From CAVDHB01 sp963608705 (lineage in GTDB: Bacteria; Bacteroidota; Bacteroidia; Bacteroidales; Bacteroidaceae), in the NCBI GenBank assembly GCA_963608705.1, contig CAVDHB010000002.1:1-57037 (forward strand): a stretch of 57,037 nt of DNA, written 5' to 3'. A program made the translations under genes and the position numbers. The notes below the pieces were generated by a model. That model made no database searches, had not been told where the DNA came from, and was given only the letters and a program-made list of their open reading frames with translations. This document shows positions 1 through 7,576 of the stretch, in pieces; positions within the stretch are counted from its first letter, which is position 1, and every line of letters starts with the position of its first letter.

Positions 1-13
1 AGCCTCGGAACGC

Positions 14-57
14 AAAAAAGAGGCTGCGCCGTAAAACCTTAATTACGACACAGCCTC
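14..57 (-). terminator. Intrinsic terminator of the methyltransferase/nuclease operon
   Basis: Arms GAGGCTG (20-26) and CAGCCTC (51-57) pair, with a second helix CGTAA/TTACG inside. On the minus strand the hairpin is followed by six T (14-19). It lies about 20 bp after the stop of the small ORF at 79-237, so it probably ends the operon read from 2427 downwards. Confidence 0.7.
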
Positions 58-78
58 ATTTTTCGAATCTAATATGCT

Positions 79-237
79 TCATTTGATATCGTTTACGGAT
101 TTCATAAACGACTCAAAGCTGTCCATATTTAATGTTCCCGCATATTTACCTGCCTTCGCCTCTTCTATGGCTTCAACTGTATTTGCATTAGGACGGTAAT
201 ACGTTGCGTCCCATAAGTACGGGATGAACTTTGTCAT
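79..237 (-). CDS. Small RelB/DinJ-antitoxin-like protein (52 aa)
   Basis: An ATG at 237 opens a 52-codon frame beginning MTKFIPYLWD and ending SVNDIK. The segment NANTVEAIEEAKAGKYAG followed by a short helix resembles the C-terminal part of RelB/DinJ-like antitoxins, which normally wraps the toxin. There is no N-terminal ribbon-helix-helix, so it is either a very short member, a remnant, or only superficially similar. It starts 19 bp after the DUF262-HNH stop on the same strand and just before a terminator, so it is co-transcribed with the nuclease. No toxin gene is visible beside it. The reading frame is clear; the functional link is inference. Confidence 0.6.
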   Translation of the reverse strand: MTKFIPYLWDATYYRPNANTVEAIEEAKAGKYAGTLNMDSFESFMKSVNDIK

Positions 238-256
238 GTTACTTATTGTTTATATA

Positions 257-1381
257 CTATTTTGTCCCCTTCCTTCGGTTACAATCCTTACACAGCATCT
301 GACAGTTCTCTTTTACGGTGCGTCCACCTTCTTTCCACGGTGTGATGTGGTCACCTTCCATCTCCTCGAGAGCACACTCCTTGTGGCAAAGGGCGCATTT
401 ATGCCCTTGTTCCTCCCAGACGGCATTCTTGATATCATCGGGGAATGACCGTAAGTCTAAGCTGTGTTCGTCACCCGTCAACACGTAAGGGATGATTCCG
501 TTCGGCTTCTGTATATCGCTGTCTCGCATCAAGGCACGTATGCGGATTGCGAGAGCTTGCGTATCGAGCGTTTCTGTATGGAATTGGTCATAGAGGAAAG
601 CCCAGTCCACGCCCTTCATGATTTCCTTGAAGCTTTTTAAGGCAAAGTTCGTAGTTGCCCAGTTCAGGACGTTTTGGAAATAATTCCATAGGTTATTGGC
701 GTTTGGGTCGTGCTGGTGTGCTGCCATATAGCCCACTGGAGACTGGACATGGCCTTCCCATGTCTCATGCGCTGCCATCCACTCCAAGGCTTTCTTCAAG
801 AAGTCTTGCCGGATGGTTTTACCAGATACCAAGTCCTTGCCGAGCTTGTAGGCTCCACAATTAGACTTAGAGAAATGCCGCTTGGCATCTGATACGAACG
901 GACCAGCGTATACCGCATTGTTTATTTCCTGTTCATTGAGCGGTTTCCCGGCGATGTTAATGGTCTTGAACCATTCGAGCTTTTCCGAAGGTTCTCCTTC
1001 GCAGACGTAGACGGTCAGTTTATAGTCAAGGATTCTTTTTTGTATGTCCTCCGGCTGATTGCAGAAGTTCTTGCATTCATAACTGAACTTGTTCGACACA
1101 TATTCGCAAAGTGACAGGGTGCGTTGCTGTCCGTCCATTACTTCGTAGGGGCATTCCGCATCCTCGTTTCTTTTTACCCAGTACATCACATTCAAGGGAT
1201 AGCCGTGCAGCACGGTCTTGATGACAGCGGCTTGTTCTTTCTCGTTGTAGATGAACTCCCGCTGATAAGGTGGACGGATGTCGAGTTTCCCGTCATAGCC
1301 TCTCACGCCTTGCTCTTCACTATTCACATAGCCACGGGTAATGTCTCTCACCGTGACTTTTATTTGGTTGATGGTCATCAT
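257..1381 (-). CDS. DUF262 (GmrSD-N-like) and HNH endonuclease domain protein
   Basis: A cytoplasmic protein of about 374 residues. The N-terminal half carries the DUF262 ParB/GmrS-like core (DIRPPYQREFIY around residue 35, and VMDGQQRTLSL, the DGQQR motif). The last 45 residues form an HNH nuclease with two CxxC zinc knuckles (CALC, CKDC) around GDHI and an Asn. DUF262 proteins include modified-DNA restriction enzymes (GmrSD) and BREX/phosphorothioation-linked nucleases. Here it sits directly behind a DNA methyltransferase. A TTG at 1396 overlaps the methyltransferase stop, but tandem ATGs at 1381/1378 are better starts, 11 bp after it. Role as a restriction or anti-phage nuclease is inferred from domains and context. 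Confidence 0.85.
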   Translation of the reverse strand: MMTINQIKVTVRDITRGYVNSEEQGVRGYDGKLDIRPPYQREFIYNEKEQAAVIKTVLHGYPLNVMYWVKRNEDAECPYEVMDGQQRTLSLCEYVSNKFSYECKNFCNQPEDIQKRILDYKLTVYVCEGEPSEKLEWFKTINIAGKPLNEQEINNAVYAGPFVSDAKRHFSKSNCGAYKLGKDLVSGKTIRQDFLKKALEWMAAHETWEGHVQSPVGYMAAHQHDPNANNLWNYFQNVLNWATTNFALKSFKEIMKGVDWAFLYDQFHTETLDTQALAIRIRALMRDSDIQKPNGIIPYVLTGDEHSLDLRSFPDDIKNAVWEEQGHKCALCHKECALEEMEGDHITPWKEGGRTVKENCQMLCKDCNRRKGTK

Positions 1382-1392
1382 AGTTTTTAATG

Positions 1393-2427
1393 TCAATGGT
1401 TCTTTTTAGCTTGTATGAAAATGCGTTTATATTTGCTCTTTCCATGCACAATAGCCTTCTTCTCACCTCCTTGACGCCATAGGCCATTTGAAAGTCCAAC
1501 TCCTTCACTTTCTGTTGCACCTACGATTTCAAATTGTGTAGGATTGTATTTGTTAAGAAAAGTAACAGGTAATCCCATTACTCCTTTATAATCCAAAGGT
1601 ATATCATTTGTTCGACTTACTTCTATAGCATTATAGTTCTCATACGTAGGATATTCTTCGGGGGAATAATGACATACCAAATCTATGTCTTCATGCCGCT
1701 TAGGTATCTCAAGATTGGTAAACCAGTTTACTCCTGATACTCTTATCATACCTTTCTTGTGATCTCCTGCGGTAGCAATATCTTCATAAGGAGAGAAGAA
1801 GTGAGCTGCTCCTCCTTTGAAGCCATAGCCAAGCCATATCTTGTTATCCTTTATTAAAGGAAATACCTCTTTGTAAGTAATCGCATTTTGATTTCCTACA
1901 ATGATGAACTTCTTTCCATATTCCATCAGTTGTCCGACATATTCACGGAATAAAGAGAAGGGCGGATTGGTTACTACGATATCTGCTTCTTTCAGCAGTT
2001 CAATACATTCTTGGGAACGGAAGTCCCCTGTTTGCAAGGTACTGAGTACGTTCTTGTCGTTCTGCAAGAGATAGCGTACATCGGAAAGGTCTATTGCTCC
2101 ATCCCCGTTGAGGTCTTTCACTTCGGTGATTTCCACTTTATAGGCTTTCCGCTCAGGTTCTTTCCATTCATCAAAGGGTAATTCGCTGCCTTGTATTGGC
2201 GAGCCATTGTAGGATGTGCAAATTAGTTTACGTAAGCCGAAATGGTTAAAATGCAAAGCGAAGTATTTGAAAAAGTTGCTTTCATACGGGTCGTCGCAGT
2301 TGCATAGGATGGTTTTGTCTTTGAAATGTGGCCAGTAATGTTGCAACTCCCGTTCAATATCAGTGAGCTGGGTATAAAACTCATCCTTCTTTGCCTTCTT
2401 GGCATCGTTCAAGTTTTTGTTCGCCAT
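1393..2427 (-). CDS. EcoRI-family adenine-specific DNA methyltransferase
   Basis: 344 residues. The N-terminus (NLNDAKKAKKDEFYTQLTDI) and the motif DIVVTNPPFSLF near residue 150 identify the EcoRI-modification-methylase-like family (adenine N6, NPPF catalytic motif IV). SAM-dependent methylation of a short DNA site is the expected activity. No EcoRI-type endonuclease follows; the partner is the DUF262-HNH protein, whose start lies within about 12 bp of this stop. The segment DLNGDGAIDLSDVRYLL looks like a dockerin/EF-hand-like insertion in the N-terminal half. The ATG at 2427 follows a perfect 11-bp inverted repeat and a long structured leader. Base composition appears more AT-rich than the efflux operon next door, which fits horizontal transfer. 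Confidence 0.9.
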   Translation of the reverse strand: MANKNLNDAKKAKKDEFYTQLTDIERELQHYWPHFKDKTILCNCDDPYESNFFKYFALHFNHFGLRKLICTSYNGSPIQGSELPFDEWKEPERKAYKVEITEVKDLNGDGAIDLSDVRYLLQNDKNVLSTLQTGDFRSQECIELLKEADIVVTNPPFSLFREYVGQLMEYGKKFIIVGNQNAITYKEVFPLIKDNKIWLGYGFKGGAAHFFSPYEDIATAGDHKKGMIRVSGVNWFTNLEIPKRHEDIDLVCHYSPEEYPTYENYNAIEVSRTNDIPLDYKGVMGLPVTFLNKYNPTQFEIVGATESEGVGLSNGLWRQGGEKKAIVHGKSKYKRIFIQAKKNH

Positions 2428-2429
2428 AA

Positions 2430-2464
2430 TGATTGATAGTTTTTGAGCAGTAGACTATCAATCA
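2430..2464 (-). promoter_or_regulatory. 11-bp inverted repeat immediately before methyltransferase start
   Basis: Arms TGATTGATAGT (2430-2440) and ACTATCAATCA (2454-2464) are perfectly complementary around a 13-nt loop. The hairpin ends 2 nt before the ATG at 2427, where the ribosome would load. It could block translation or be an operator for an autoregulatory protein. The structure is seen; the function is inferred. Confidence 0.55.
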
Positions 2465-2480
2465 CTGTCCTGGAATACGG

Positions 2481-2505
2481 AATAAAAGAAAGGTGCAGAC
2501 CTTTC
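2481..2505 (-). terminator. Terminator-like hairpin between leader RNA and methyltransferase
   Basis: On the minus strand GAAAGGT (2505-2499), loop CTGC, ACCTTTC (2494-2488) is followed by TTTTATT. The 7-bp stem plus T-run has the shape of an intrinsic terminator or attenuator, 54 bp before the methyltransferase ATG. Confidence 0.55.
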
Positions 2506-2771
2506 CATTCGCGTTCACGGGAAGCCTGAGAAACAAACCCGTTGGTTCATCATGGAAAATGTCTACACCTATTCGGTGCAAACACCAACTTTATGATGAA
2601 CCATAGGCTTGAAATATTCAAGCTTCTCCGCAAACATTTTGCTATTCCGATTCTTGAAAGAAATCAGTTTCTCAGGCTTTTTCTTTTGAACGCGAAATAA
2701 TAGCTAATGCTTCTTGTTATTGTCTATGTCTTTTAGTTCTTTTTCTGTTTCTTGTATGGTTGTATTGATTT
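2483..2771 (-). ncRNA. Candidate multibranched structured RNA / 5' leader of the methyltransferase operon
   Basis: The segment downstream of a -7 box at 2778-2785 is full of perfect helices. The closing stems are 2687-2696/2508-2517 (10 bp) and 2667-2679/2522-2534 (13 bp). Inside are hairpins GCAAA-CAT-TTTGC (2630-2642) and GCTTGAA-ATA-TTCAAGC (2607-2623), and an arm 2593-2602/2544-2553 (10 bp) with a further small hairpin in its loop. A competing helix ACGGG/CCCGT (around 2517-2542) overlaps the 13-bp closing stem, so the fold could switch. A terminator-like hairpin follows at 2481-2505. It may be a stand-alone ncRNA or an attenuator leader. I did not recognise it as tmRNA, RNase P or a known riboswitch; a Bacteroidales 6S-type RNA is a possible alternative. 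Confidence 0.55.
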
Positions 2772-2777
2772 ACCCTG

Positions 2778-2785
2778 CAAAGTTA
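2778..2785 (-). promoter_or_regulatory. Bacteroidetes -7 box (TAACTTTG) for leader RNA/methyltransferase
   Basis: TAACTTTG matches the consensus TAnnTTTG. The -33 element is not clear (TTTA/TTCT region near 2800-2808). It would start a transcript near 2771, giving a leader of about 340 nt before the methyltransferase. Confidence 0.45.
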
Positions 2786-2861
2786 CGTCTTTCTGTTTAA
2801 AGTAAGAAGTAAAAATCGTTAAGGAGAAAGATTTAGGCCAACGAACGAGTATAACCGTAAT

Positions 2862-2887
2862 TAGAGACGCGATGAATCGCGTCTCTA
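2862..2887. repeat. Dispersed palindrome family A, copy 1
   Basis: Arms TAGAGACGCGAT and ATCGCGTCTCTA around the loop GA. This is one of six copies in the window (also at 29022, 38859, 38932, 51997 and 52101). All lie outside genes except that copy 3 overlaps a stop codon. Confidence 0.85.
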
Positions 2888-2993
2888 CTGAGCATAGTCC
2901 GATGTGTCTATCAGCGTCATACTCTTCCGTGCTTTTTCTTCTTCGTCCTTTTAGTGGATTCTCACCGCCCTTGTGTTGACTCGCCCGACATGT

Positions 2994-3103
2994 GTGTATA
3001 ACCAATTACACAGGCTGTGTAATTGGATTACAACGCTTGTGTAATCACATTACAAAGGCCATGTAACAGGATTACATCACCCGTGTAATCGTATTACAAA
3101 AGT
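2994..3103. repeat. Tandem 22-bp imperfect-palindrome array B (five units)
   Basis: Units of the form TGTGTAAT-nn-ATTACA begin at about 2994 (degenerate), 3016, 3038, 3060 and 3082, an exact 22-bp period. Each unit is itself near-palindromic and the units differ in the central bases. It lies between the methyltransferase promoter and the 3' end of the efflux operon. No cas genes and no unique spacers, so it is not a CRISPR. Confidence 0.85.
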
Positions 3104-3235
3104 TATCTACTTGGAATAGGCCAGTCTTAACGTTTGCCTTCTAAAAAGTAGGATATATTGATAGCACAGTTCTACGATACCCCGAAACCCAATGAAAATT
3201 TGCAGCCCCATTATTTTTCGCTTTATAAGATAAAC

Positions 3236-3274
3236 GAATCCCCTCTCCTAACTTTACGCCAGAAAAGGGGATTC
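3236..3274 (-). terminator. Hairpin downstream of the efflux operon
   Basis: GAATCCCCT (3236-3244) pairs with AGGGGATTC (3266-3274). It lies 35 bp past the RND pump stop on the minus strand. There is no strong T-run, so it may be an mRNA 3'-end stabiliser or a weak terminator. Confidence 0.35.
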
Positions 3275-3308
3275 AACAATGAAGAGAAAGATGAAATGGA
3301 GGTGATGT

Positions 3309-6300
3309 TTAGAGTTTACGCTCGTCTAAACGTCCGCCCTTGTAGAGTACACGGCGATACACGCCTTGCACAATTAACGGATAGACAAGGAGGGTGAACA
3401 GAGTAGCTCCTACCAGACCGCCTATGATCACGATGGCCAGCGGACGTTGGCTCTGACTGCCGATACCGTGGCTCAAGGCGGCGGGTATCAATCCTAACAT
3501 GGCCATCATGGCTGTCATCAGTACGGACCGAATACGGTATCTTACACTCGTCTCCACAGCTTGGGTCAGCGGCATTCTCCGCATTAGGTTGCCTTTGATA
3601 TCACTAATCATGATTACACCGTTTTGGATACATATACCAAAAAGGCAAATGAAGCCCACACCTGCGGAGATAGAGAAGTTGAACCTCGTGATAAGCAGTA
3701 TCAGAATACCTCCCACGGCTGCAAACGGCACATTAAGCAATACCAATCCTGCGTCTCTCGGATTGCCGAAAAGGACATAGAGGATAATGAAGATAAGCAC
3801 CAGTGAGATAGGCACTACTTCAGCCAGACGCTTGGAGGCACGCTGTTGGTTCTCGAAATCGCCAGCCCATACAAACTTGTAACCTTTGGAGGGATGGATT
3901 TTAGCGTTCACCTTGTCCTGCGCTTCTTTCACGGCACTGCCCATATCCCTGTCACGCACGGAGAATTTAACGGCTCCGAAACGGGAGTTATTGTCACGGA
4001 ATATAAGCAACGGGCCAGTCAAGTCTCGAATCGTAGCCAGCTCACCGATAGGTACCATCTTACCATCTGCGGCGGGTACCAGTATCTTACTGATGGCCTC
4101 AGCGTTCTGTCTGAAGTTTTTCTCGTAACGCACCATGATGTTAAACTTTCGTTCACCTTCATACATCATGGAAGCGCTCTTTCCACCAATGGCCATCTCG
4201 ATGACTGTCTGCACGGTCTCTTTATCAATCCCGTACCGGGCCAGTTGTGCCTCGTTCAGCTCAATACGCAGTTCCGGCTGTCCGATATTCTCTATCACCC
4301 CCAAGTCGGTGATACCACGCACACCCTTCAGAATCTTGTAGACCTGTTTGGAGTAATCCGATATCTGGTTGAGGTCGTCACCGTAGATTTTCACGGCGAT
4401 ACTTCCTTTCACCCCACTGGCGGCCTCTTCCACCTGGTCTGAGATAGGTTGTGAGAAGCCGAAGTCCACACCCGGATACACGCTCAAATCTTTGGACATC
4501 TTGTCCACCAACTGCTCTTTAGTCAACCCACTCTTCCAAGTGTCCTCGGGGTAGATTTTCACTAACATCTCCACGTTATAGAAGCCCGTAGGGTCCGTAC
4601 CATCGTTCGGACGGCCTGTTTGGCTCACCACATCTTGCACTTCGGGGTATTTCAGCAGCTTGCGCCGTATCTGGTTGGCCAGTTGGGTGCTTTGTTCCAG
4701 CGAGATGCTGCTGGGCATGGAGGCACGCATATAGATGGATCCTTCATCCAGTTCTGGCAGGAACTCCGACCCGAGGAGGAAGTAGCAGCCCAAGCTGATG
4801 AGGACAGCCGCCACGGAGGTACACAGTGCCACACGCTTATGCCGCTGACAGACGTGGAAAGCCTTGATGCAATGGCTGGTGAGGAAATGGGTAAAGGGAT
4901 TGTGTTTCTCCTTCACGTTCTTCTTCAGCAGCACGGAGGACAAAGCCGGCACCAGGGTCAAGGTGAATATCAAGGCTCCCAAGAGGGCGAATCCCAGTGT
5001 ATAGGCCATAGGACTGAACATCTTTCCCTCTACTTTCTGAAAAGAAAAGATGGGTATCAAGGCCGTGATGATAATGAGCTTGGAGAAGAACACGTCCACT
5101 GCCCGGTCTTTGGCCACGTTTCGGATGAGGCCGAGTTTCAATTGTTTGTTAAAGGCAGGCATTCCCACTTTTGCCGCCCTGGCACTCAACGCCACAAACA
5201 ATCCCTCCACCATTACCACGGCACCGTCAATGATGATACCGAAATCGATGGCACCCATCGAAATCAGGTTGGCGTTCATACCTTTTATATAGAGGCAGAT
5301 GAAAGCGAAGAGCAAGGCCAGTGGCACGACGATGGCCACATTGACCGTAGTGCGCCAGTCAAACATGAAGAGGAAGACGATGATGGTCACGAGAATTAAT
5401 CCTTCAGCCAGGTTGTGAAGCACAGTGTGTACGGCCAGGTGGATGAGGTCTGTACGGTCATAGTAGGGTACAATCTTCACATCCTTCGGCAACTGCTTTT
5501 GTATTTCGGCCAGTTTGTCTTTCACCTTGGGGACTACCGTACCCGCATCAGAACCACGGAGCATCAGCACGATACTTTCCACCACATCGTCCTTGTCCCC
5601 CACTCCACATTGTCCCAGACGAGGAAGTGCAGACTCACGGACGGTGGCTACATTCTTCACAAGTATAGGAGTACCGTTCACATTCTTCACCACCACGTTC
5701 TCCACGTCCTTGATGTTGGACATCAATCCGATGCCGCGCACCACGTATGCTTGCGAGCCTTTGTCTACCACATCACCGCCCACGTTCAAGTTACTCTTCT
5801 CAATAGCATTATAGAGGTCGATATTGGAAATACCGTAGGCAGAGAGCTGATTGGGATTGATTTGCACTTCGTAGGTTTTCACCTCGCCACCAAAGCTTAC
5901 CACATCGGCTACTCCCGGCACGGAACGCAACTGGCGATCCAGTACCCAGTCCTGCAAAGTCTTCAGTTCTCTAACGGAGCGAGTATCACTCTGGAGAGTG
6001 TAGCGGTAAATCTCGCCCGTAGGACCTACGGCTGGCTGTACATCCGGCTTCACCCCTTCGGGCAAGTCGGCTGCGCTGATTAGGTTATACACCTGTTGTC
6101 GGGCGTAGTCGTCTTTCACATGATCGTCGAACACGACGTTTACCACAGACAGACCGAAGAGGGTTGTGCTGCGCACGATGGTTTTCTTCTGGACGGGATT
6201 CATGGCCAGCTCCAGCGGAATGGTCACGAATTTCTCCACCTCCTCGGCACTACGTCCAGGCCACTGGGTAATGATGGTCACATTGGTGTTGGTGATATCC

Positions 6301-6428
6301 GGGAAGGCATCCACAGGTGTCTCCTCGAAGCAGTACACACCGAAGATAAGCACCAGTCCCGTAAGGAAAAACACGAAGAACTTGTTCCGCAGGGAGAAGG
6401 TGACAAGACGGTCTATGAACTTTTTCAT
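3309..6428 (-). CDS. Heavy-metal efflux RND transporter, CusA/CzcA family
   Basis: A 1039-residue inner-membrane proton antiporter. It begins with a short cytoplasmic helix and the first membrane span (FFVFFLTGLVLIFGVYCF), followed by the porter motif VDAFPDITNT. The TM4 motif DFGIIIDGAVVMVE near residues 395-410 carries the acidic residues typical of the metal (HME) branch rather than the drug (HAE1) branch. Length matches CusA/CzcA. It is the last gene of a three-gene operon, 7 bp after the adaptor, and would form a tripartite pump with the adaptor and TolC-like channel upstream. Substrate is probably a divalent or monovalent transition metal; which one cannot be told from sequence. Confidence 0.93.
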   Translation of the reverse strand: MKKFIDRLVTFSLRNKFFVFFLTGLVLIFGVYCFEETPVDAFPDITNTNVTIITQWPGRSAEEVEKFVTIPLELAMNPVQKKTIVRSTTLFGLSVVNVVFDDHVKDDYARQQVYNLISAADLPEGVKPDVQPAVGPTGEIYRYTLQSDTRSVRELKTLQDWVLDRQLRSVPGVADVVSFGGEVKTYEVQINPNQLSAYGISNIDLYNAIEKSNLNVGGDVVDKGSQAYVVRGIGLMSNIKDVENVVVKNVNGTPILVKNVATVRESALPRLGQCGVGDKDDVVESIVLMLRGSDAGTVVPKVKDKLAEIQKQLPKDVKIVPYYDRTDLIHLAVHTVLHNLAEGLILVTIIVFLFMFDWRTTVNVAIVVPLALLFAFICLYIKGMNANLISMGAIDFGIIIDGAVVMVEGLFVALSARAAKVGMPAFNKQLKLGLIRNVAKDRAVDVFFSKLIIITALIPIFSFQKVEGKMFSPMAYTLGFALLGALIFTLTLVPALSSVLLKKNVKEKHNPFTHFLTSHCIKAFHVCQRHKRVALCTSVAAVLISLGCYFLLGSEFLPELDEGSIYMRASMPSSISLEQSTQLANQIRRKLLKYPEVQDVVSQTGRPNDGTDPTGFYNVEMLVKIYPEDTWKSGLTKEQLVDKMSKDLSVYPGVDFGFSQPISDQVEEAASGVKGSIAVKIYGDDLNQISDYSKQVYKILKGVRGITDLGVIENIGQPELRIELNEAQLARYGIDKETVQTVIEMAIGGKSASMMYEGERKFNIMVRYEKNFRQNAEAISKILVPAADGKMVPIGELATIRDLTGPLLIFRDNNSRFGAVKFSVRDRDMGSAVKEAQDKVNAKIHPSKGYKFVWAGDFENQQRASKRLAEVVPISLVLIFIILYVLFGNPRDAGLVLLNVPFAAVGGILILLITRFNFSISAGVGFICLFGICIQNGVIMISDIKGNLMRRMPLTQAVETSVRYRIRSVLMTAMMAMLGLIPAALSHGIGSQSQRPLAIVIIGGLVGATLFTLLVYPLIVQGVYRRVLYKGGRLDERKL

Positions 6429-6435
6429 GCTGTTT

Positions 6436-7536
6436 CTACTTTAAAGAGTTATAAACCAACAGCGCATTGTGTTCAATGATGCGTTCGCCAGGTTGCAGAC
6501 CTTGGTCTATATAGTCCGTGAACTGACCCGATTTCAGTACATGCACCTCTTTGTAGGAAAGTACATTCTTGTCATCCACCGTGACCACGTAATACTTGTT
6601 GTCGTCAAACACCACAGCTTCCGCCGGTACAGCGGGATAGCTCAATCCATTCGAGGGAACAGACACATACACATTGGTAAACATACCCGGCTTGAGCAGA
6701 TAACCCGGATTGGACATGTTGATTTTCACATTCTCGGTTTTGCTGTCCTCATCCAACACGGGATATACCTTGTCTATCTGGCCAGTGAAGACCTTCCCGT
6801 CTCCGTAAGCCAACGTGGTAATACGGGCTTGCGCACCGGCTTTCACTTTGGCGATGTCGTTCTCGTAGACATTGGCCACCACCCACACGTTGTCCAGTCC
6901 AGCAATAGTGAAAAGCTCCGTATCTTGGTCGGAGCGGATTTGCATGTCGGGATTGATGTTCGCCGTGACGACGAAGCCTGAGATAGGTGCGGTTATCTGG
7001 TAGGTGGAGTTGCCGGTGATATGATTGATAGTGTAGATTTCCCCTAACCGAGCTTGTTCTGCCTGTGCGTTCTCCACAGACTTGTTGGCTTGCACAAGGT
7101 CTCGACTGGAAGCCATTCCTCCCTTATACATATCGTGGATGGCCGCTTTCTCTCTTTTGGCGGCAATGAGTTGCATAGCTGCGTCATTCCGCTGCTTGGC
7201 GTAGTCGGCCACCTCACCGGAGCGTACCACGGCCAGTACTTGCCCTTTATGAACGTAGTCGCCCACGGTAGCCCCCATCCGTATGACCGTACCGCCGAAC
7301 ATGGGGAAGATATGTGCCACCTTGTTCGGGTCGCAATCCACCTGTCCGTTCAGTACCAGTTCATCTTGGTAGGGTTGACTCTGTACCACACCCACTGTGA
7401 CCACCTTACTCAACGAGTCGGTCAGTTTCGGTACGTCAATCTCTGCCTGTTTCTTTGTGCCTGTGCAAGCTGTAGCCAACGCAAGTCCGGCCATCAGCCC
7501 GGCACACAGCCATGCGCCTTTCAAATTCAATTTCAT
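6436..7536 (-). CDS. Periplasmic adaptor (membrane fusion) lipoprotein of RND pump
   Basis: 366 residues with a lipoprotein signal (GLMAGLALATAC; Cys 24). It has the usual order of lipoyl halves, alpha-hairpin (residues about 100-150, AAKREKAAIHDMYKGG) and beta-barrel. It bridges the RND pump and the outer-membrane channel. Gaps are 40 bp to the TolC-like gene before it and 7 bp to the pump after it. CzcB/CusB-like by context. No His-rich metal-binding N-terminal extension of CzcB type is seen. Confidence 0.9.
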   Translation of the reverse strand: MKLNLKGAWLCAGLMAGLALATACTGTKKQAEIDVPKLTDSLSKVVTVGVVQSQPYQDELVLNGQVDCDPNKVAHIFPMFGGTVIRMGATVGDYVHKGQVLAVVRSGEVADYAKQRNDAAMQLIAAKREKAAIHDMYKGGMASSRDLVQANKSVENAQAEQARLGEIYTINHITGNSTYQITAPISGFVVTANINPDMQIRSDQDTELFTIAGLDNVWVVANVYENDIAKVKAGAQARITTLAYGDGKVFTGQIDKVYPVLDEDSKTENVKINMSNPGYLLKPGMFTNVYVSVPSNGLSYPAVPAEAVVFDDNKYYVVTVDDKNVLSYKEVHVLKSGQFTDYIDQGLQPGERIIEHNALLVYNSLK

Positions 7537-7576
7537 TGTCTGTCTTTTCTGTGAAGTGTCTGCTTCTGGTTTGTCG

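Noticed and set aside
2688..2697. Integrated mobile element ends around the methyltransferase island
   Set aside because: Searched for terminal repeats, target duplications and an integrase near 1-3.3 kb; only the RNA helices and palindromes are present, so transfer is suggested by composition alone.
2483..2771. Retron or IscB-type guide RNA
   Set aside because: No reverse transcriptase or RuvC/HNH IscB-type protein next to it; the HNH protein here is of the DUF262 type.
2994..3103. CRISPR array
   Set aside because: The repeat unit itself varies and there are no unique spacers of constant length between conserved repeats, nor cas genes.
4620..5399. Long plus-strand frame opposite the RND pump
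   Set aside because: Antisense shadow of a clearly coding gene; composition is that of a complementary frame (His/Gln-rich, no family motif).
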